Positions 1 through 8,807 of a stretch of 64,000 bases of DNA are shown here, piece by piece. The notes under the pieces were generated by a model, which was not told the origin of the DNA, did not search any database, and saw only the letters and a program-made list of their open reading frames with translations. The DNA lies in the NCBI RefSeq assembly GCF_003014575.1, contig NZ_PYGF01000006.1, positions 124,001-188,000 on the forward strand, given 5' to 3'. Position 1 is the stretch's first letter, and every line of letters starts with the position of its first letter. A program made the translations under genes and the position numbers. The DNA is from Cecembia rubra (GTDB lineage Bacteria; Bacteroidota; Bacteroidia; Cytophagales; Cyclobacteriaceae).

Positions 1-135
1 GTGTACTTGGTCTCTATTACAGATACCAGGTTAAGCGTTGGCATGTCAGCCATCATTCAACAATCTGCGTACCATCTGGCCAATAAAATTATTGATGACT
101 TAGAACTCTTTGAAAACAATGGAAAGGGCCTTTGA
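1..135 (+). CDS. C-terminal end of an unrecognised protein (partial)
   Basis: The frame is open from the first base and stops with TGA at 133-135, leaving the last 44 residues of a gene that starts outside the window. The visible part contains an amphipathic stretch (QQSAYHLANKIIDDLE) and no motif that I recognise. It overlaps the ATG of the next gene at 119 by 17 bases, which suggests that it and the two following genes form one operon. No function is assigned. Confidence 0.55.
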   Translation: MYLVSITDTRLSVGMSAIIQQSAYHLANKIIDDLELFENNGKGL

Positions 136-493
136 TTTCAATCAAAATATTCCACAGCAATCCAAAATACTGGATACTCCTGTTCAGCTTCATAATCTAC
201 ATTTGATTATTCAACATGAATTGGCGAATCGGCTTATTGGGGAGGAAATGCAGGCATATGCGGCAATGATGCCCGAAGCAAAAAAAATACTTTTGACAAA
301 AGCCAGTAATATTGCATTTAAGGCAAAGTATAAACCCATCATGCTATTTGTCAAACAAAAAAATACTCATGGGGATAAATCAATTTCCTTACAGGAATTT
401 TTCGCTGATCACCCTGATTTATCTCAAGATAATCAGGCACTGAAATTCAGTTTTGAAGATAAAGAAGCTATTTTAGAAATACATATTATATGA
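119..493 (+). CDS. hypothetical protein, 124 aa
   Basis: I do not recognise this protein. The ATG at 119 is preferred; a TTG at 110 would add three residues. It has no signal peptide or membrane segment, and is a mixed charged, probably cytoplasmic protein with a helical middle (residues about 25-70) followed by a lysine-rich strand-like part. Its start overlaps the upstream partial gene and its stop overlaps the next start in an ATGA arrangement at 490-493, so translational coupling in a three-gene operon is likely. Its job is probably tied to the TPR-like protein that follows. Confidence 0.6.
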   Translation: MERAFDFNQNIPQQSKILDTPVQLHNLHLIIQHELANRLIGEEMQAYAAMMPEAKKILLTKASNIAFKAKYKPIMLFVKQKNTHGDKSISLQEFFADHPDLSQDNQALKFSFEDKEAILEIHII

Positions 494-2007
494 TTAAGAT
501 ATTCTGCCACATTGGCTTATGGGAAGAAATAAAGGATGCTGTTTATTTCGGTTTTCAACTTCAAGATTGGATTGCTTTTGCGGATATAGAGACAATGAAG
601 CCATCAGCCTCTGCTAACCACTTAATCGTGGATAAAGGTTATATTATCCTGCCGGTAGATTGGCAAAATGCAATGCCTCCTTATCTGCTTCCCGAGAAAA
701 TTTTATTCAATGAAAAGGTACTTTTGGCCTTGGTCATGATAAGATTGGGAGAATTTGAGAAATCCTTACAACTTATTTCATTTTCTCCTACACTAAAAGC
801 TGAATTTCAAATTATAATTGATTTGATGGAAGGTGGTGAAATAGACCCTCAACTACTTTCTGTAGAGACTTATCAGGAATTTGATGATTATAGACTAATG
901 CATAATCATGCAGTGATAAGACATTATGGCCATGTGACAAATCCCTCCAAAGTAGACTATTACTACCAGGAAGCTACGATGTCCGCTCCAACTGAGGAAT
1001 ATGCTGCATTTTCAGCATTTCATTATTTCAATTATCTGTTTGATGAAGGAAGATTTTCCGAAGCTGAAGGACAGTTGAGAAGAATCCAAACAGCAGAAGT
1101 TTCCCAGGAAGGAAAAATGAAAATCCAGGCAGCATTGGCCCATTTATCCACACAATTGTTAAGCCCTCCTTATGATAAAGAAGGACTGACAACCCTGAAA
1201 GATAAGTTGTGGCAATGCCTTACCTACTATGAGATTCATGGGTTTAAAGTAGAAGAAGCACAATGTCTTTTGGACGCTGGTTTGATAGCAAACTTTTCTG
1301 AAAGTTTTGCTGAGGCACTGGGTTATTATACCAAAGCAGTCAAACTTTTTCAAGAAGAGGGCATGGAAGAATTTGCCTACCAAGCCTTGTTGCAAAAGGC
1401 GAGATTGCTAACTATTTGGGCTCAAAAAGGTAACCCTCAGTTCTTTAAACCAGCCATGGAAGCCTATCAGCAGGCCAGTAGATTTTTCACTAAGGAATAT
1501 TTTCCAGTGGCTTATGCAGAAATTCAAGAAAGCTTAGGGATCATTTATTCAGAAATCCCTGATGAAGTGAAAAAGAAAAGTGTGTGGGCGGCAGTTTCTG
1601 CCTCATCATTTGCAGAGGCATTGACCATTTTCACAAAAGAAGACTTTCCTTACGATTATGCGAGAGTTTGTAGCCATTATGGCAATGCCTTGATGAAATA
1701 CCCACAAGCAGTAAGATCAGATAATTTTGTAAAAGCACTAAGCTATTTTCAAGAGGCTTTGGCTGTCAGGGATGCAGAAAATTTTCCGGTTGAAAGAAGT
1801 ATCACAATCCTGAATTTCTTAGAAGCTTCTTGGTATGCCGATAATTCTAATGATGAAAATAATCCTGGCAGGCTTTATGAGATGCAGTTGAGGATCGACG
1901 AATTGATAGCTATTAATGCAGGTGAAGAATTTGTACAGGAGGCCAAGCTGCATCAAGAAAAATTGAACCAACTTAAAAGCATAATTGCAGAAGAAGGAAA
2001 AAGTTAG
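490..2007 (+). CDS. TPR-like helical repeat protein, 505 aa
   Basis: The sequence is dominated by paired amphipathic helices of the tetratricopeptide type, with repeat-like units such as FAEALGYYTKAVKLFQEEGM (about residues 273-292) and the later FVKALSYFQEALAVRDAENF. The first 130 residues are less repetitive and may form a separate domain. There is no signal peptide, so it probably acts in the cytoplasm as a protein-binding scaffold. It is translationally coupled to the 124-residue protein upstream (4-base overlap). It ends 42 bases before the convergent ABC ATPase gene. The partner proteins are unknown; the operon's identity would have to come from genes left of the window. Confidence 0.7.
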   Translation: MIKIFCHIGLWEEIKDAVYFGFQLQDWIAFADIETMKPSASANHLIVDKGYIILPVDWQNAMPPYLLPEKILFNEKVLLALVMIRLGEFEKSLQLISFSPTLKAEFQIIIDLMEGGEIDPQLLSVETYQEFDDYRLMHNHAVIRHYGHVTNPSKVDYYYQEATMSAPTEEYAAFSAFHYFNYLFDEGRFSEAEGQLRRIQTAEVSQEGKMKIQAALAHLSTQLLSPPYDKEGLTTLKDKLWQCLTYYEIHGFKVEEAQCLLDAGLIANFSESFAEALGYYTKAVKLFQEEGMEEFAYQALLQKARLLTIWAQKGNPQFFKPAMEAYQQASRFFTKEYFPVAYAEIQESLGIIYSEIPDEVKKKSVWAAVSASSFAEALTIFTKEDFPYDYARVCSHYGNALMKYPQAVRSDNFVKALSYFQEALAVRDAENFPVERSITILNFLEASWYADNSNDENNPGRLYEMQLRIDELIAINAGEEFVQEAKLHQEKLNQLKSIIAEEGKS

Positions 2008-2049
2008 TGGGATGCAAGTGTTTTTTATGGCCTAACAAAGTCAATGCCC

Positions 2050-2817
2050 CTAATTCTTTCGAGGCAATACCATCTTTTTCTCTGCAATAGTCTCCAAGGT
2101 GCACATGGGACCATAAATCTGTTGCAGTACCTGTTCAGTCATTACTTCTTTTGGGGGGCCATCGGCAATCAACCGCTTATTGTCCAGTATGAGTACTCTG
2201 TCACAAAACCAAAGAACGTGATTGGGATCATGGGTACATACCAATACCGACTTTCCTTCTTTTTTTAACTGTAATAATATATGCCATATCAGCAACTGAT
2301 TTTTAAAATCCAGTGAGGAAGTGGGTTCATCTAGCAACATTAACGTGGTCTGTTGGGCCAGTGCCCTGGCAATTAATACCATTTGCCGCTGCCCACCACT
2401 AAGCTGATTAAATGGTTTATCAGCCAAACCCTCCAAGGAAAGGGCTTGTAATGCTTCTTCTGCCTTTAGGTAATGATCATCGGATATTTTGAAATAATTG
2501 GAGATATGGACAGTCCTTCCCATGAGGACCATTTCTCTGACCAAATATGGGAATGTTATGGGGTGATCCTGTGGTACATAGGCAATTTTTTTTGCAATTT
2601 CCGAAATCTTATATAGGTTTTTTTCTTTTCCCTCAAATGAAATGCTACCGCTTTTTGCATGCAGAAAACCCATTATACATTTAAAAAGTGTTGACTTTCC
2701 GCTACCATTAATTCCCAAAATAGCGCAGAGTTCCCCTTCATTTAAGGTAAAACTGACATCCTGAAAAACAGGTTGGCTGTCGTATTGAAAACCCAGTTGA
2801 TCGACCTTTAGTAACAT
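2050..2817 (-). CDS. ABC transporter ATP-binding protein (FecE/BtuD type)
   Basis: This is the cytoplasmic ATPase of a metal-siderophore or corrinoid importer. Walker A (GINGSGKST, near residue 36), the Q-loop region (YVPQDHP), the signature LSGGQRQ and Walker B with LLDEPTSSLD are all present, followed by the H-loop (VCTHD). At 255 residues it has the usual length. The ATG at 2817 follows the permease stop (2819-2821) by one base, so the genes are coupled; a TTG at 2826 would overlap the permease. With the next two genes it forms a complete permease-ATPase-binding protein set transcribed leftwards in the order binding protein, permease, ATPase. The substrate cannot be fixed from sequence: iron-siderophore, heme or cobalamin are all possible. 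Confidence 0.9.
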   Translation of the reverse strand: MLLKVDQLGFQYDSQPVFQDVSFTLNEGELCAILGINGSGKSTLFKCIMGFLHAKSGSISFEGKEKNLYKISEIAKKIAYVPQDHPITFPYLVREMVLMGRTVHISNYFKISDDHYLKAEEALQALSLEGLADKPFNQLSGGQRQMVLIARALAQQTTLMLLDEPTSSLDFKNQLLIWHILLQLKKEGKSVLVCTHDPNHVLWFCDRVLILDNKRLIADGPPKEVMTEQVLQQIYGPMCTLETIAEKKMVLPRKN

Positions 2818-2818
2818 G

Positions 2819-3850
2819 TTATACAATTTTGGTTCTCAGTAAATAAATGAGATATGGAGCACCTAGGATGGAAGTAAGGATGCCAATAGGGATCTCCCCT
2901 GTGACTATATTTCTGGCCAGGGTATCACAAAAAAGTAAAAAAAGAGTGCCAATCAATGCGGATAAGGGAATTACAAAACGGTTATCAGGACCTATGATCA
3001 TTCTTGCTGCATGAGGAACCATCAAACCCACCCATGCGATTATCCCTACATAGGCTACCGATAGGGATGTTAAAACTGTGGCACAAAGGATTAGGATGAC
3101 TTTATTTTTTTTAGGGTCGACGCCTAAGCTTTTGGCTTCTTCATCTCCTATTGAAATTATATTTAGTTTCCAAGCTAAAAACCAAACGAATCCAGATACA
3201 GGAATGATTATTGGAGCCAAAAGATATATTTCATTCCAACCACTGTGGTAAAATCCTCCCAAAAGCCAAAACACAATTTCCCTCAGTGCCGAGTCATTGG
3301 ATATGTACTTTAAAATTGAGACCAAAGAGGAAAAGAAAGAACCTATAACGACCCCTGCTAGAATCAAGGATAAAGTTTGAATCTGACCCCTGATGACTCC
3401 CAGGGACAAAGTCAACAAGACTGTTAGTCCCGCAAAAAGGAAAGCGGATATTGGAATTGAATAAAAGATGGCCGGAAAAACGATGGCCATTGAAGCACCA
3501 AAAGCTGCACCGCTGGACACTCCTAGGATGTAAGGCTCTACCAAAGGGTTCCTAAAACAAGATTGGAAGATGTTTCCGGAAATGGATAAGGCGGTGCCTA
3601 CCAAAGCCGCTAAAATTATTCTTGGCATTCGGATTTCCCAAACGATCAACCTTGCCAATTTTTCCCTTTCAAAGTCTGAAAATTGTTGACTTTTGATCTG
3701 AAAAATTGCTTGAAACACTTCCCTCACTGATAAGTCATATGGTCCTATGCTCAGAGAAATCAAGCTTGTCAATACCACCATAAGCACCAAGAGAAAAAGT
3801 AATAATTTCTTCCGTTTATTGTTTTTTTTGGGAGCAATTACTTTTAGCAT
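2819..3850 (-). CDS. FecCD/BtuC-family ABC permease
   Basis: A 343-residue inner-membrane permease with about ten hydrophobic segments, starting with a basic N-terminus (KKNNKRKK) and a first transmembrane helix at about residues 14-33. It carries family hallmarks: RLPR-like cytoplasmic motif (EIRMPRIILAALVGTALSIS), FRNPLVEPYILGVSSGAAFG, and the ATPase-contact loop near GDEEAKSLGVDP. This family builds the homodimeric channel of siderophore and vitamin B12 importers. The gene starts four bases after the stop of the binding-protein gene and ends one base before the ATPase start, a tight operon. No TonB-dependent receptor lies beside it in the window, so outer-membrane uptake must be supplied elsewhere. 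Confidence 0.92.
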   Translation of the reverse strand: MLKVIAPKKNNKRKKLLLFLLVLMVVLTSLISLSIGPYDLSVREVFQAIFQIKSQQFSDFEREKLARLIVWEIRMPRIILAALVGTALSISGNIFQSCFRNPLVEPYILGVSSGAAFGASMAIVFPAIFYSIPISAFLFAGLTVLLTLSLGVIRGQIQTLSLILAGVVIGSFFSSLVSILKYISNDSALREIVFWLLGGFYHSGWNEIYLLAPIIIPVSGFVWFLAWKLNIISIGDEEAKSLGVDPKKNKVILILCATVLTSLSVAYVGIIAWVGLMVPHAARMIIGPDNRFVIPLSALIGTLFLLFCDTLARNIVTGEIPIGILTSILGAPYLIYLLRTKIV

Positions 3851-3853
3851 GAA

Positions 3854-5095
3854 TTAAAACTGGTTAATTGTCCAATCTAGCCATTGAGCGCTTCTTAATT
3901 TTATCGCCATTTCCCGGTCTACATGATAGATTTGTTGATAGAAGTCTAAAACCCATTCATGAATTTGAATGTCTGCAAAAGCTTCGGGGTGAGCACTTTT
4001 GGCAATCATCATAACCTCTATAGGGTATTCTAGCCTTTTGGAACAATTACATGGTGTCCATGGGAGGGCGATGACATTTTTTTCCCGGACTGCCCTAAGA
4101 TTTTGTAATCGGGAATAGTATGGCGCTTCATAAATTTCTTCTGGTGGATGATATCCTGTGGCGGTGTGTAAAATTATTACATCAGGATCTAAAGCTAAAA
4201 TCTGTTCTTCGCTAAGCATCAAGGAGGCAGATCTTCCGCCTTTTCCCCGAATGGCATTTTTAGCATGAATAATTTGCTCGATGAAATACCCTTCCATAGT
4301 GTCTGTGCCCCTTGTAACACCTGCACTTCCACTTTCCCTTGCTATTGGAGATAATCCAAGCATAAGAACATTGGGCTTTTCATCTTTCCGAAATCCGGAA
4401 GTTCGATTTTTGATGTTGTGAACGGTTTCATTTAGAAAAGTTATCAGATGGATTGCTTCTTCTTTTTTGTCAAATAAATCACCTAATAGTTGGATTTCTT
4501 GGTTTAACATATCCAGATTTGGCGGATCATAAGAAGTGGTGCCTCTCAAAACCACTACAGGAATGCCTAATGATTCCAGCATGGATAAAACCTGCTTATT
4601 TTTGGGATCATCCAAATTATTGAGCGTGCAGCATCCTTCTCTAAGAATCACAAGGTCTGGTTTTAAAGTAACCATTTGCTCCAATTGAAGTGGCATTCCT
4701 GACCAGGCTATTAAAGGTAGCTCGGCAATTTCTGGATAAAGCATACGAACGGGATTCATGCCATCAGTATACCGGTATGTCTTATTTTTTCCAGGGATGT
4801 CATATGTGAAATTTTGTTGTATGCATCTTGATCCCAATGCGATAACTTTGTCTAGTTCCCCAAAACTCCCTAGTACTGATTCTATCATCCCATCACTGAC
4901 GGTGATGACTCGCTGAGGGAATTTTGGAACATTCACCAATACATTCCTCATATCAGTGATTGTTCTTAGTCTTTCCTTTCCACTGCTGTTGTTTATCTTA
5001 TCAGCGCTTTGACCACAGGACCCGAAAAAAAGAACAATCCATAACAATATTAAGTTGATTAAACTGAATTTGTCGATAGGTTTAATCTTAAGCAT
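3854..5095 (-). CDS. ABC transporter substrate-binding lipoprotein (FecB/BtuF-like)
   Basis: A 413-residue periplasmic binding protein of the helical-backbone class. The N-terminal hydrophobic segment ends in a lipobox (FFGSC, Cys near residue 27), so it is probably membrane anchored. The two lobes show typical motifs: PQRVITVSDGMIESVLGSFG, ELPLIAWSGM, LKPDLVILRE and LALDPDVIILH. Odd features are several cysteines near the cleft (REGCCTLNN and TPCNCSKR), which are not typical of classical siderophore binders and might contact metal or heme; that is inference. It is the first gene of the importer operon. The 170 bases upstream show no cobalamin riboswitch fold that I can recognise, which weakens a pure B12 assignment. 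Confidence 0.87.
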   Translation of the reverse strand: MLKIKPIDKFSLINLILLWIVLFFGSCGQSADKINNSSGKERLRTITDMRNVLVNVPKFPQRVITVSDGMIESVLGSFGELDKVIALGSRCIQQNFTYDIPGKNKTYRYTDGMNPVRMLYPEIAELPLIAWSGMPLQLEQMVTLKPDLVILREGCCTLNNLDDPKNKQVLSMLESLGIPVVVLRGTTSYDPPNLDMLNQEIQLLGDLFDKKEEAIHLITFLNETVHNIKNRTSGFRKDEKPNVLMLGLSPIARESGSAGVTRGTDTMEGYFIEQIIHAKNAIRGKGGRSASLMLSEEQILALDPDVIILHTATGYHPPEEIYEAPYYSRLQNLRAVREKNVIALPWTPCNCSKRLEYPIEVMMIAKSAHPEAFADIQIHEWVLDFYQQIYHVDREMAIKLRSAQWLDWTINQF

Positions 5096-5266
5096 TTAAA
5101 GTCGTATTTTCGTATTAATTCGCCCAATGATAAATTAGGCTTAAACTAATCATTCGGATCTGATAATTCACCATTACCAATTAGTAAAAAATTTCTAGAT
5201 TCAAATCAGGATTGATGGGATTAGCTTTAATCTTATTAATTTAAGAAAGTCACATCACCTTAATTT

Positions 5267-5713
5267 ATGGAACTCCAACTCTCCACACCCGCTTTGCTTT
5301 TTTCGGCCATCACTCTGATGATGCTTGCCTTTACCAATCGATTTTTGGCCATTGCCAATCTGATACGGGGACTTCATAAAAAATACCTCGAAAACCCGGA
5401 AGAAAACATCATCATTGAGCAAATTCACAACCTGAAAAGGCGATTGAGCATGATCAAGTACATGCAGCTTTGCGGAGTCTTGAGTTTCCTGCTCTGTGTG
5501 ATTTGTATGTACCTGATTTTCATTGAAGCCCAAGAAGCGGCCAATTATGTATTTATTGGGAGCATGTTGGCTTTGTTGGTTTCCTTAGGTATTTCATTGA
5601 TCGAAATATTGATTTCAACCAAAGCCTTAAATTTGGAAATTCAGGATATGGAAGAACTTTTTCAAAAGCGTTCCTCTGGATTCTGGTTCAAAAAAGAAAA
5701 AAATGATGAATAA
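5267..5713 (+). CDS. DUF2721 family membrane protein
   Basis: A 148-residue protein with three hydrophobic helices (about residues 7-30, 65-87 and 95-115) separated by a charged cytoplasmic-type loop rich in Lys and Glu. The pattern LLFSAITLMMLAFTNRFLAI followed by an ALNLEIQDMEE tail matches DUF2721, a family of small inner-membrane proteins without known function. It begins divergently from the ABC importer operon. Its stop overlaps the start of the glycerophosphodiesterase gene by 11 bases, so the two are probably cotranscribed. Confidence 0.8.
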   Translation: MELQLSTPALLFSAITLMMLAFTNRFLAIANLIRGLHKKYLENPEENIIIEQIHNLKRRLSMIKYMQLCGVLSFLLCVICMYLIFIEAQEAANYVFIGSMLALLVSLGISLIEILISTKALNLEIQDMEELFQKRSSGFWFKKEKNDE

Positions 5714-6644
5714 GATTTATGGATTTTTGATGCTGTTGCTGGTTTTTTCCTGTAAAAATGGGGGTTCAGATAGTCAAAATACAGCACCTGATATTGATGA
5801 ACTGAATGGGATACTGGTTACCTCAATAGCAGAGGCCAAGGATTTTTACTCCTGGACTTCTGATAGGATATCAATGGTTTCTGCACATAGGGGAGGACCT
5901 TATCCGGGTTATCCGGAAAATTCCATTGAGGCGTTCGAAAATACATTAAGGCACACTCCTTCCATCATCGAATTTGATGTGGCACTGACCAAGGATTCGG
6001 TCTTGGTTTTGATGCATGACAATACTTTAGACAGAACTACTTCTGGGAAAGGAAAGGTAATTGATCATACTTTTGAAGAAATCAGGGAATTATTCCTGGT
6101 GGATAAAGAAGGCCATCAGACAAATTTCCGCATACCTACTTTTGAGGAAGCATTGGCATGGGGAAAAGGAAAAACCTTATTCACTGTGGATATCAAAAGA
6201 GAAGTTCCTTTTGAAATGGTCGTGGATGTTATCAAGAAGTATAATGCCGAACCCTACGCTGCGGTGATAACCTACAGTGTAGAGGCAGCAAAGAAAATGC
6301 ACAGATTGCACCCTGAACTGATGTTATCCGTGACTATCAGAAATGAGGAAGAACTTCAGCGGTTTGAGGAGTCGGGTATCCCAGTGGACCGTTGGATTGC
6401 CTTTACCGGCACTTCCGAGCGTCCGAAGGAATTCAATGAATTGCTCCATGAGAAAGGTGTTTTCACTATTCTTGGGGTTTTGGGCAACCTGGACCGCAGT
6501 GCGATTGCCCGCGGGGACCAAATCTATGCGGAATTTGTTGAGAATGGTGCTGATATCCTTGCCACAGACAGGCCAATCGAGGCTGCAGAGGCCATTGCGG
6601 ACTTGATTCCCGGGAATAGTTCTAAGTTGAAGTATTTTAGGTAA
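5703..6644 (+). CDS. glycerophosphodiester phosphodiesterase family lipoprotein
   Basis: Hydrolyses glycerophosphodiesters to glycerol-3-phosphate and an alcohol, in a TIM-barrel fold. A lipoprotein signal ends at FSC (Cys17), placing the enzyme in the envelope. The catalytic GDPD signature is complete: SAHRGG (His62, Arg63), EFDV (Glu90, Asp92) and MHDNTLDRTT (His105). Total length is 313 residues, normal for the family plus a short N-terminal spacer. The start is one of two adjacent ATGs (5703 or 5706) inside the end of the DUF2721 gene. Substrate could be deacylated phospholipids; the sequence does not say. Confidence 0.92.
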   Translation: MMNKIYGFLMLLLVFSCKNGGSDSQNTAPDIDELNGILVTSIAEAKDFYSWTSDRISMVSAHRGGPYPGYPENSIEAFENTLRHTPSIIEFDVALTKDSVLVLMHDNTLDRTTSGKGKVIDHTFEEIRELFLVDKEGHQTNFRIPTFEEALAWGKGKTLFTVDIKREVPFEMVVDVIKKYNAEPYAAVITYSVEAAKKMHRLHPELMLSVTIRNEEELQRFEESGIPVDRWIAFTGTSERPKEFNELLHEKGVFTILGVLGNLDRSAIARGDQIYAEFVENGADILATDRPIEAAEAIADLIPGNSSKLKYFR

Positions 6645-7024
6645 GAAGCAAGAACTTAGATGCTAGACACAAGACTTATGACATAAGATTTTGAACAATT
6701 AAGGAGTTGAGGGATTCATTAAGAGCCAAGGTAAAAGAGGACCGAGCGTAAATAAAAGCTTTAGTAAAGCTTTTTAGCGAGGGGCCAGGTTGCAGCGCGT
6801 GGAAAAGCCGGATTTCGAAAGTGTGATTTTGGAAATAATTAAGGATAAAGGAAGATGGAAAGCGAGAGATCAGGTTTAAGTGTGGTTTCGAATGGCGGTC
6901 GACGGGAAGCTCCAGATCTCAAATCTTGCATCTTATGTCTTATGTCTAAGATTTTTAGTCTTTATATTTACCATTTGCGGAAAAGTCTAGCATCTCGCTT
7001 CTCGCATCTAATCTCTTAAAAAAT
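6645..7024. repeat. 380-bp intergenic region with degenerate repeats
   Basis: No gene is visible here. The stretch is built of purine-rich repeat-like sequence. At the left, about 6655-6692, a segment with GACTTATGACATAAGATT is roughly mirrored near the right end (6930-6955), where ATCTTATGTCTTATGTC reads on the plus strand, making an imperfect inverted pair. A further AGTCTAGCATCTCGCTTCTC segment lies at 6981-7005. Inside, at 6695-6724, is a copy related to the inverted repeats that flank the GxxExxY gene at 10.2-10.85 kb (CAATTAAGGAGTTGAG compared with CCATTAAGGAGTTAAG). It looks like a decayed or short mobile repeat; I cannot assign a family. Confidence 0.45.
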
Positions 7025-8038
7025 ATGATTATCGATTTACGTTCAGATACCGTGACCAAGCCTACCAAAGGCATGTTGGAGGCCATGTGGTCTGCCCAAG
7101 TGGGCGATGATGTCTTTGGAGAAGACCCAACCGTCAATGCTTTAGAACAAAAGTTGGCGGACATGTTCGGGATGGAAGCAGGGCTTTTCTGCCCCTCCGG
7201 CACCATGACCAATCAGATAGCCATCAAGCTGCATACCGGCCCGCAAAAGGAAGTGATCTGCCACAAATATTCCCATATCTACCTCTATGAGGCTGGAGGT
7301 ATTATGGCCAATGCCCATGCATCGGTCAAACTCCTGGAAGGCGTATATGGTAAAATCACTGCCCAGGATGTTGCGGACAACATCAGTGCAGATGATGTAC
7401 ATGCCTGTGAAACTACACTTGTCTCCCTTGAAAACACCATGAACAAGGGTGGAGGTAGTATTTATACTTTGGATGAGGTAAAGCCGATTAAAACCCTTTG
7501 TGAAAAACATGGCATCAAACTCCACCTAGACGGTGCCAGACTTTTCAATGCCTTAGTGGCAAGCGGTGAAAGTGCCAAAGATTGGGGAGCGCAATTTGAT
7601 ACCATTTCCATTTGCTTGAGCAAGGGTTTGGGTTGTCCCATTGGTTCTGTGCTTTTGGGATCCAAGGCTGACATCAAGAGGGCGAGAAAAATCAGAAAGT
7701 CTTTTGGCGGAGGCATGCGGCAGGCCGGTTATTTGGCTGCAGCTGCCATCTATGCCCTTGACCATCATGTGGATCGTCTGGCTGAAGACCATGACAGAGC
7801 AAAGGCCATGGGACTCATGCTGGAAAAACACCCCCTTGTGTCAGAGGTTTTCCCTGTGGTGACCAATATCGTGATCGCAAGATTGCAGGACATTAGTCCG
7901 GAAGTTTTCCTTTCCAAATTAGCAGACAAGGGCATCAAGTCCGTGAAGTTCGGTAAAGACCAGGTCCGTTTTGTGACACATCTGGATTTTAATGATGAAA
8001 TGCTAGAGTTATTCGGGGAGAGGGTAAAGGAGATATAG
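7025..8038 (+). CDS. ltaE: low-specificity L-threonine aldolase
   Basis: PLP-dependent enzyme cleaving L-threonine or allo-threonine to glycine and acetaldehyde. The N-terminus MIIDLRSDTVTKP is diagnostic, followed by GDDVFGEDPTVNALE and FCPSGTMTNQIA (cofactor phosphate site). His-Leu-Asp-Gly-Ala-Arg (HLDGARLFNA) holds the conserved Asp and Arg, and SICLSKGLGCPIGS carries the PLP lysine at residue 200. Length 337 is standard. The gene stands alone between two repeat-containing spacers. Confidence in the family is high; exact stereo-preference cannot be read from sequence. Confidence 0.95.
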   Translation: MIIDLRSDTVTKPTKGMLEAMWSAQVGDDVFGEDPTVNALEQKLADMFGMEAGLFCPSGTMTNQIAIKLHTGPQKEVICHKYSHIYLYEAGGIMANAHASVKLLEGVYGKITAQDVADNISADDVHACETTLVSLENTMNKGGGSIYTLDEVKPIKTLCEKHGIKLHLDGARLFNALVASGESAKDWGAQFDTISICLSKGLGCPIGSVLLGSKADIKRARKIRKSFGGGMRQAGYLAAAAIYALDHHVDRLAEDHDRAKAMGLMLEKHPLVSEVFPVVTNIVIARLQDISPEVFLSKLADKGIKSVKFGKDQVRFVTHLDFNDEMLELFGERVKEI

Positions 8039-8246
8039 TAGAAATCGGAGCGTAGCGCAGATCCCGAGAGCTTTAGCGATTCGGGATAGGCCTCGAAAAA
8101 TGTATAGTTGATATTGGTTGATATTTATTTTATGATATTGGATATTAGTCTCAAAATCAATATCCATGAATATCTAATCAACCTTGTAGCATAAGGCTTT
8201 CACATAGTGTTTATATTTTGTTTATGCAGATTTCAAATCATACTTC
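8039..8246. repeat. intergenic region with a hairpin and an imperfect palindrome
   Basis: No gene is seen. ATCCCGA at 8061-8067 pairs with TCGGGAT at 8081-8087 and may end the threonine aldolase transcript, although no clear T-run follows. From 8107 (GTTGAT) to 8182 (ATCAAC) lies a low-complexity, imperfect inverted repeat made of GATATT-like words. The composition resembles other dispersed intergenic repeats in this window (6645-7024). Confidence 0.4.
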
Positions 8247-8501
8247 CTAATAGTGATACCGGCATTGAAGGATATAAATTGAGTCATGCTCGACTCTATA
8301 AACCAACCTGTGTTCTAGATTGATCCTTCGTGACCACCAACCTGAAAGGTTATGTTTGTGGGGTTCTGGTTTTCCTGTCCCCTCAAATGGTGTTCTTATG
8401 GATTCTTTGATCAACTCATTGATTTTTTTGAGGGTTTTTCTGTCATGCTGTTGCCAAAAAAGATAATCTTCCCATCCGGTGCTTAAAAAAATGATTTTCA
8501 T
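8247..8501 (-). CDS. yoeB: YoeB-family mRNA interferase toxin
   Basis: An 84-residue RelE-superfamily ribosome-dependent endoribonuclease, exactly the length of Escherichia coli YoeB. The catalytic residues known for that protein occur at identical positions: Glu46, Arg65, His83 and the C-terminal Tyr84 (ending CRYHY). The core HNLSGWWSRRIN is also diagnostic. It lies 17 bases downstream of the antitoxin gene, in the usual antitoxin-toxin order, and no disabling change is seen, so the toxin is probably active when released. It is expected to be controlled with yefM through the TGTACA operator at 8808-8827. Confidence 0.94.
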   Translation of the reverse strand: MKIIFLSTGWEDYLFWQQHDRKTLKKINELIKESIRTPFEGTGKPEPHKHNLSGWWSRRINLEHRLVYRVEHDSIYILQCRYHY

Positions 8502-8518
8502 GGTGAAAGAGATACTTA

Positions 8519-8770
8519 TTATTCAAAAAGATTTTTTTCTTCTCCCAAGCCTTCTTCAAATTCTTCTATTCCTCTCAAAAGTCGCTCAGCGTTTTTAGGG
8601 CTCTTTAACAAATAAAATGTTTCCTGCATGCTCTCATAGTCCGTCTTGGACATTACCACTACGTCTTCGCCATTGGCCCTTGTAACAAAAAGTGGAGACC
8701 TGTCATGGAATACTTTATCCAAAAAGCTTTTGAGATGTTGCCTGAAATTTGAGTAAGTTGTGATTTCCAT
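8519..8770 (-). CDS. yefM: YefM/Phd-family antitoxin
   Basis: An 83-residue antitoxin that neutralises YoeB and represses its own operon. The N-terminal DNA-binding and dimerisation half contains EITTYSNFRQHLKSFLDKV and PLFVTRANGEDVVVMSKTDYESMQET, the classical YefM motif; the acidic C-terminal third (RGIEEFEEGLGEEKNLFE) should wrap the toxin. First gene of the pair. Two TGTACA cores lie 38-57 bases upstream of the start codon, matching the known YefM operator sequence. Confidence 0.93.
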   Translation of the reverse strand: MEITTYSNFRQHLKSFLDKVFHDRSPLFVTRANGEDVVVMSKTDYESMQETFYLLKSPKNAERLLRGIEEFEEGLGEEKNLFE

Positions 8771-8807
8771 GATTGTTCTTTTTTACAAATTTAAGCAATT
8801 TGACTTA

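Noticed and set aside
5096-5266. Cobalamin riboswitch upstream of the FecCD-type importer
   Set aside because: The 171-bp spacer is AT-rich and shows no recognisable B12-box or conserved core.
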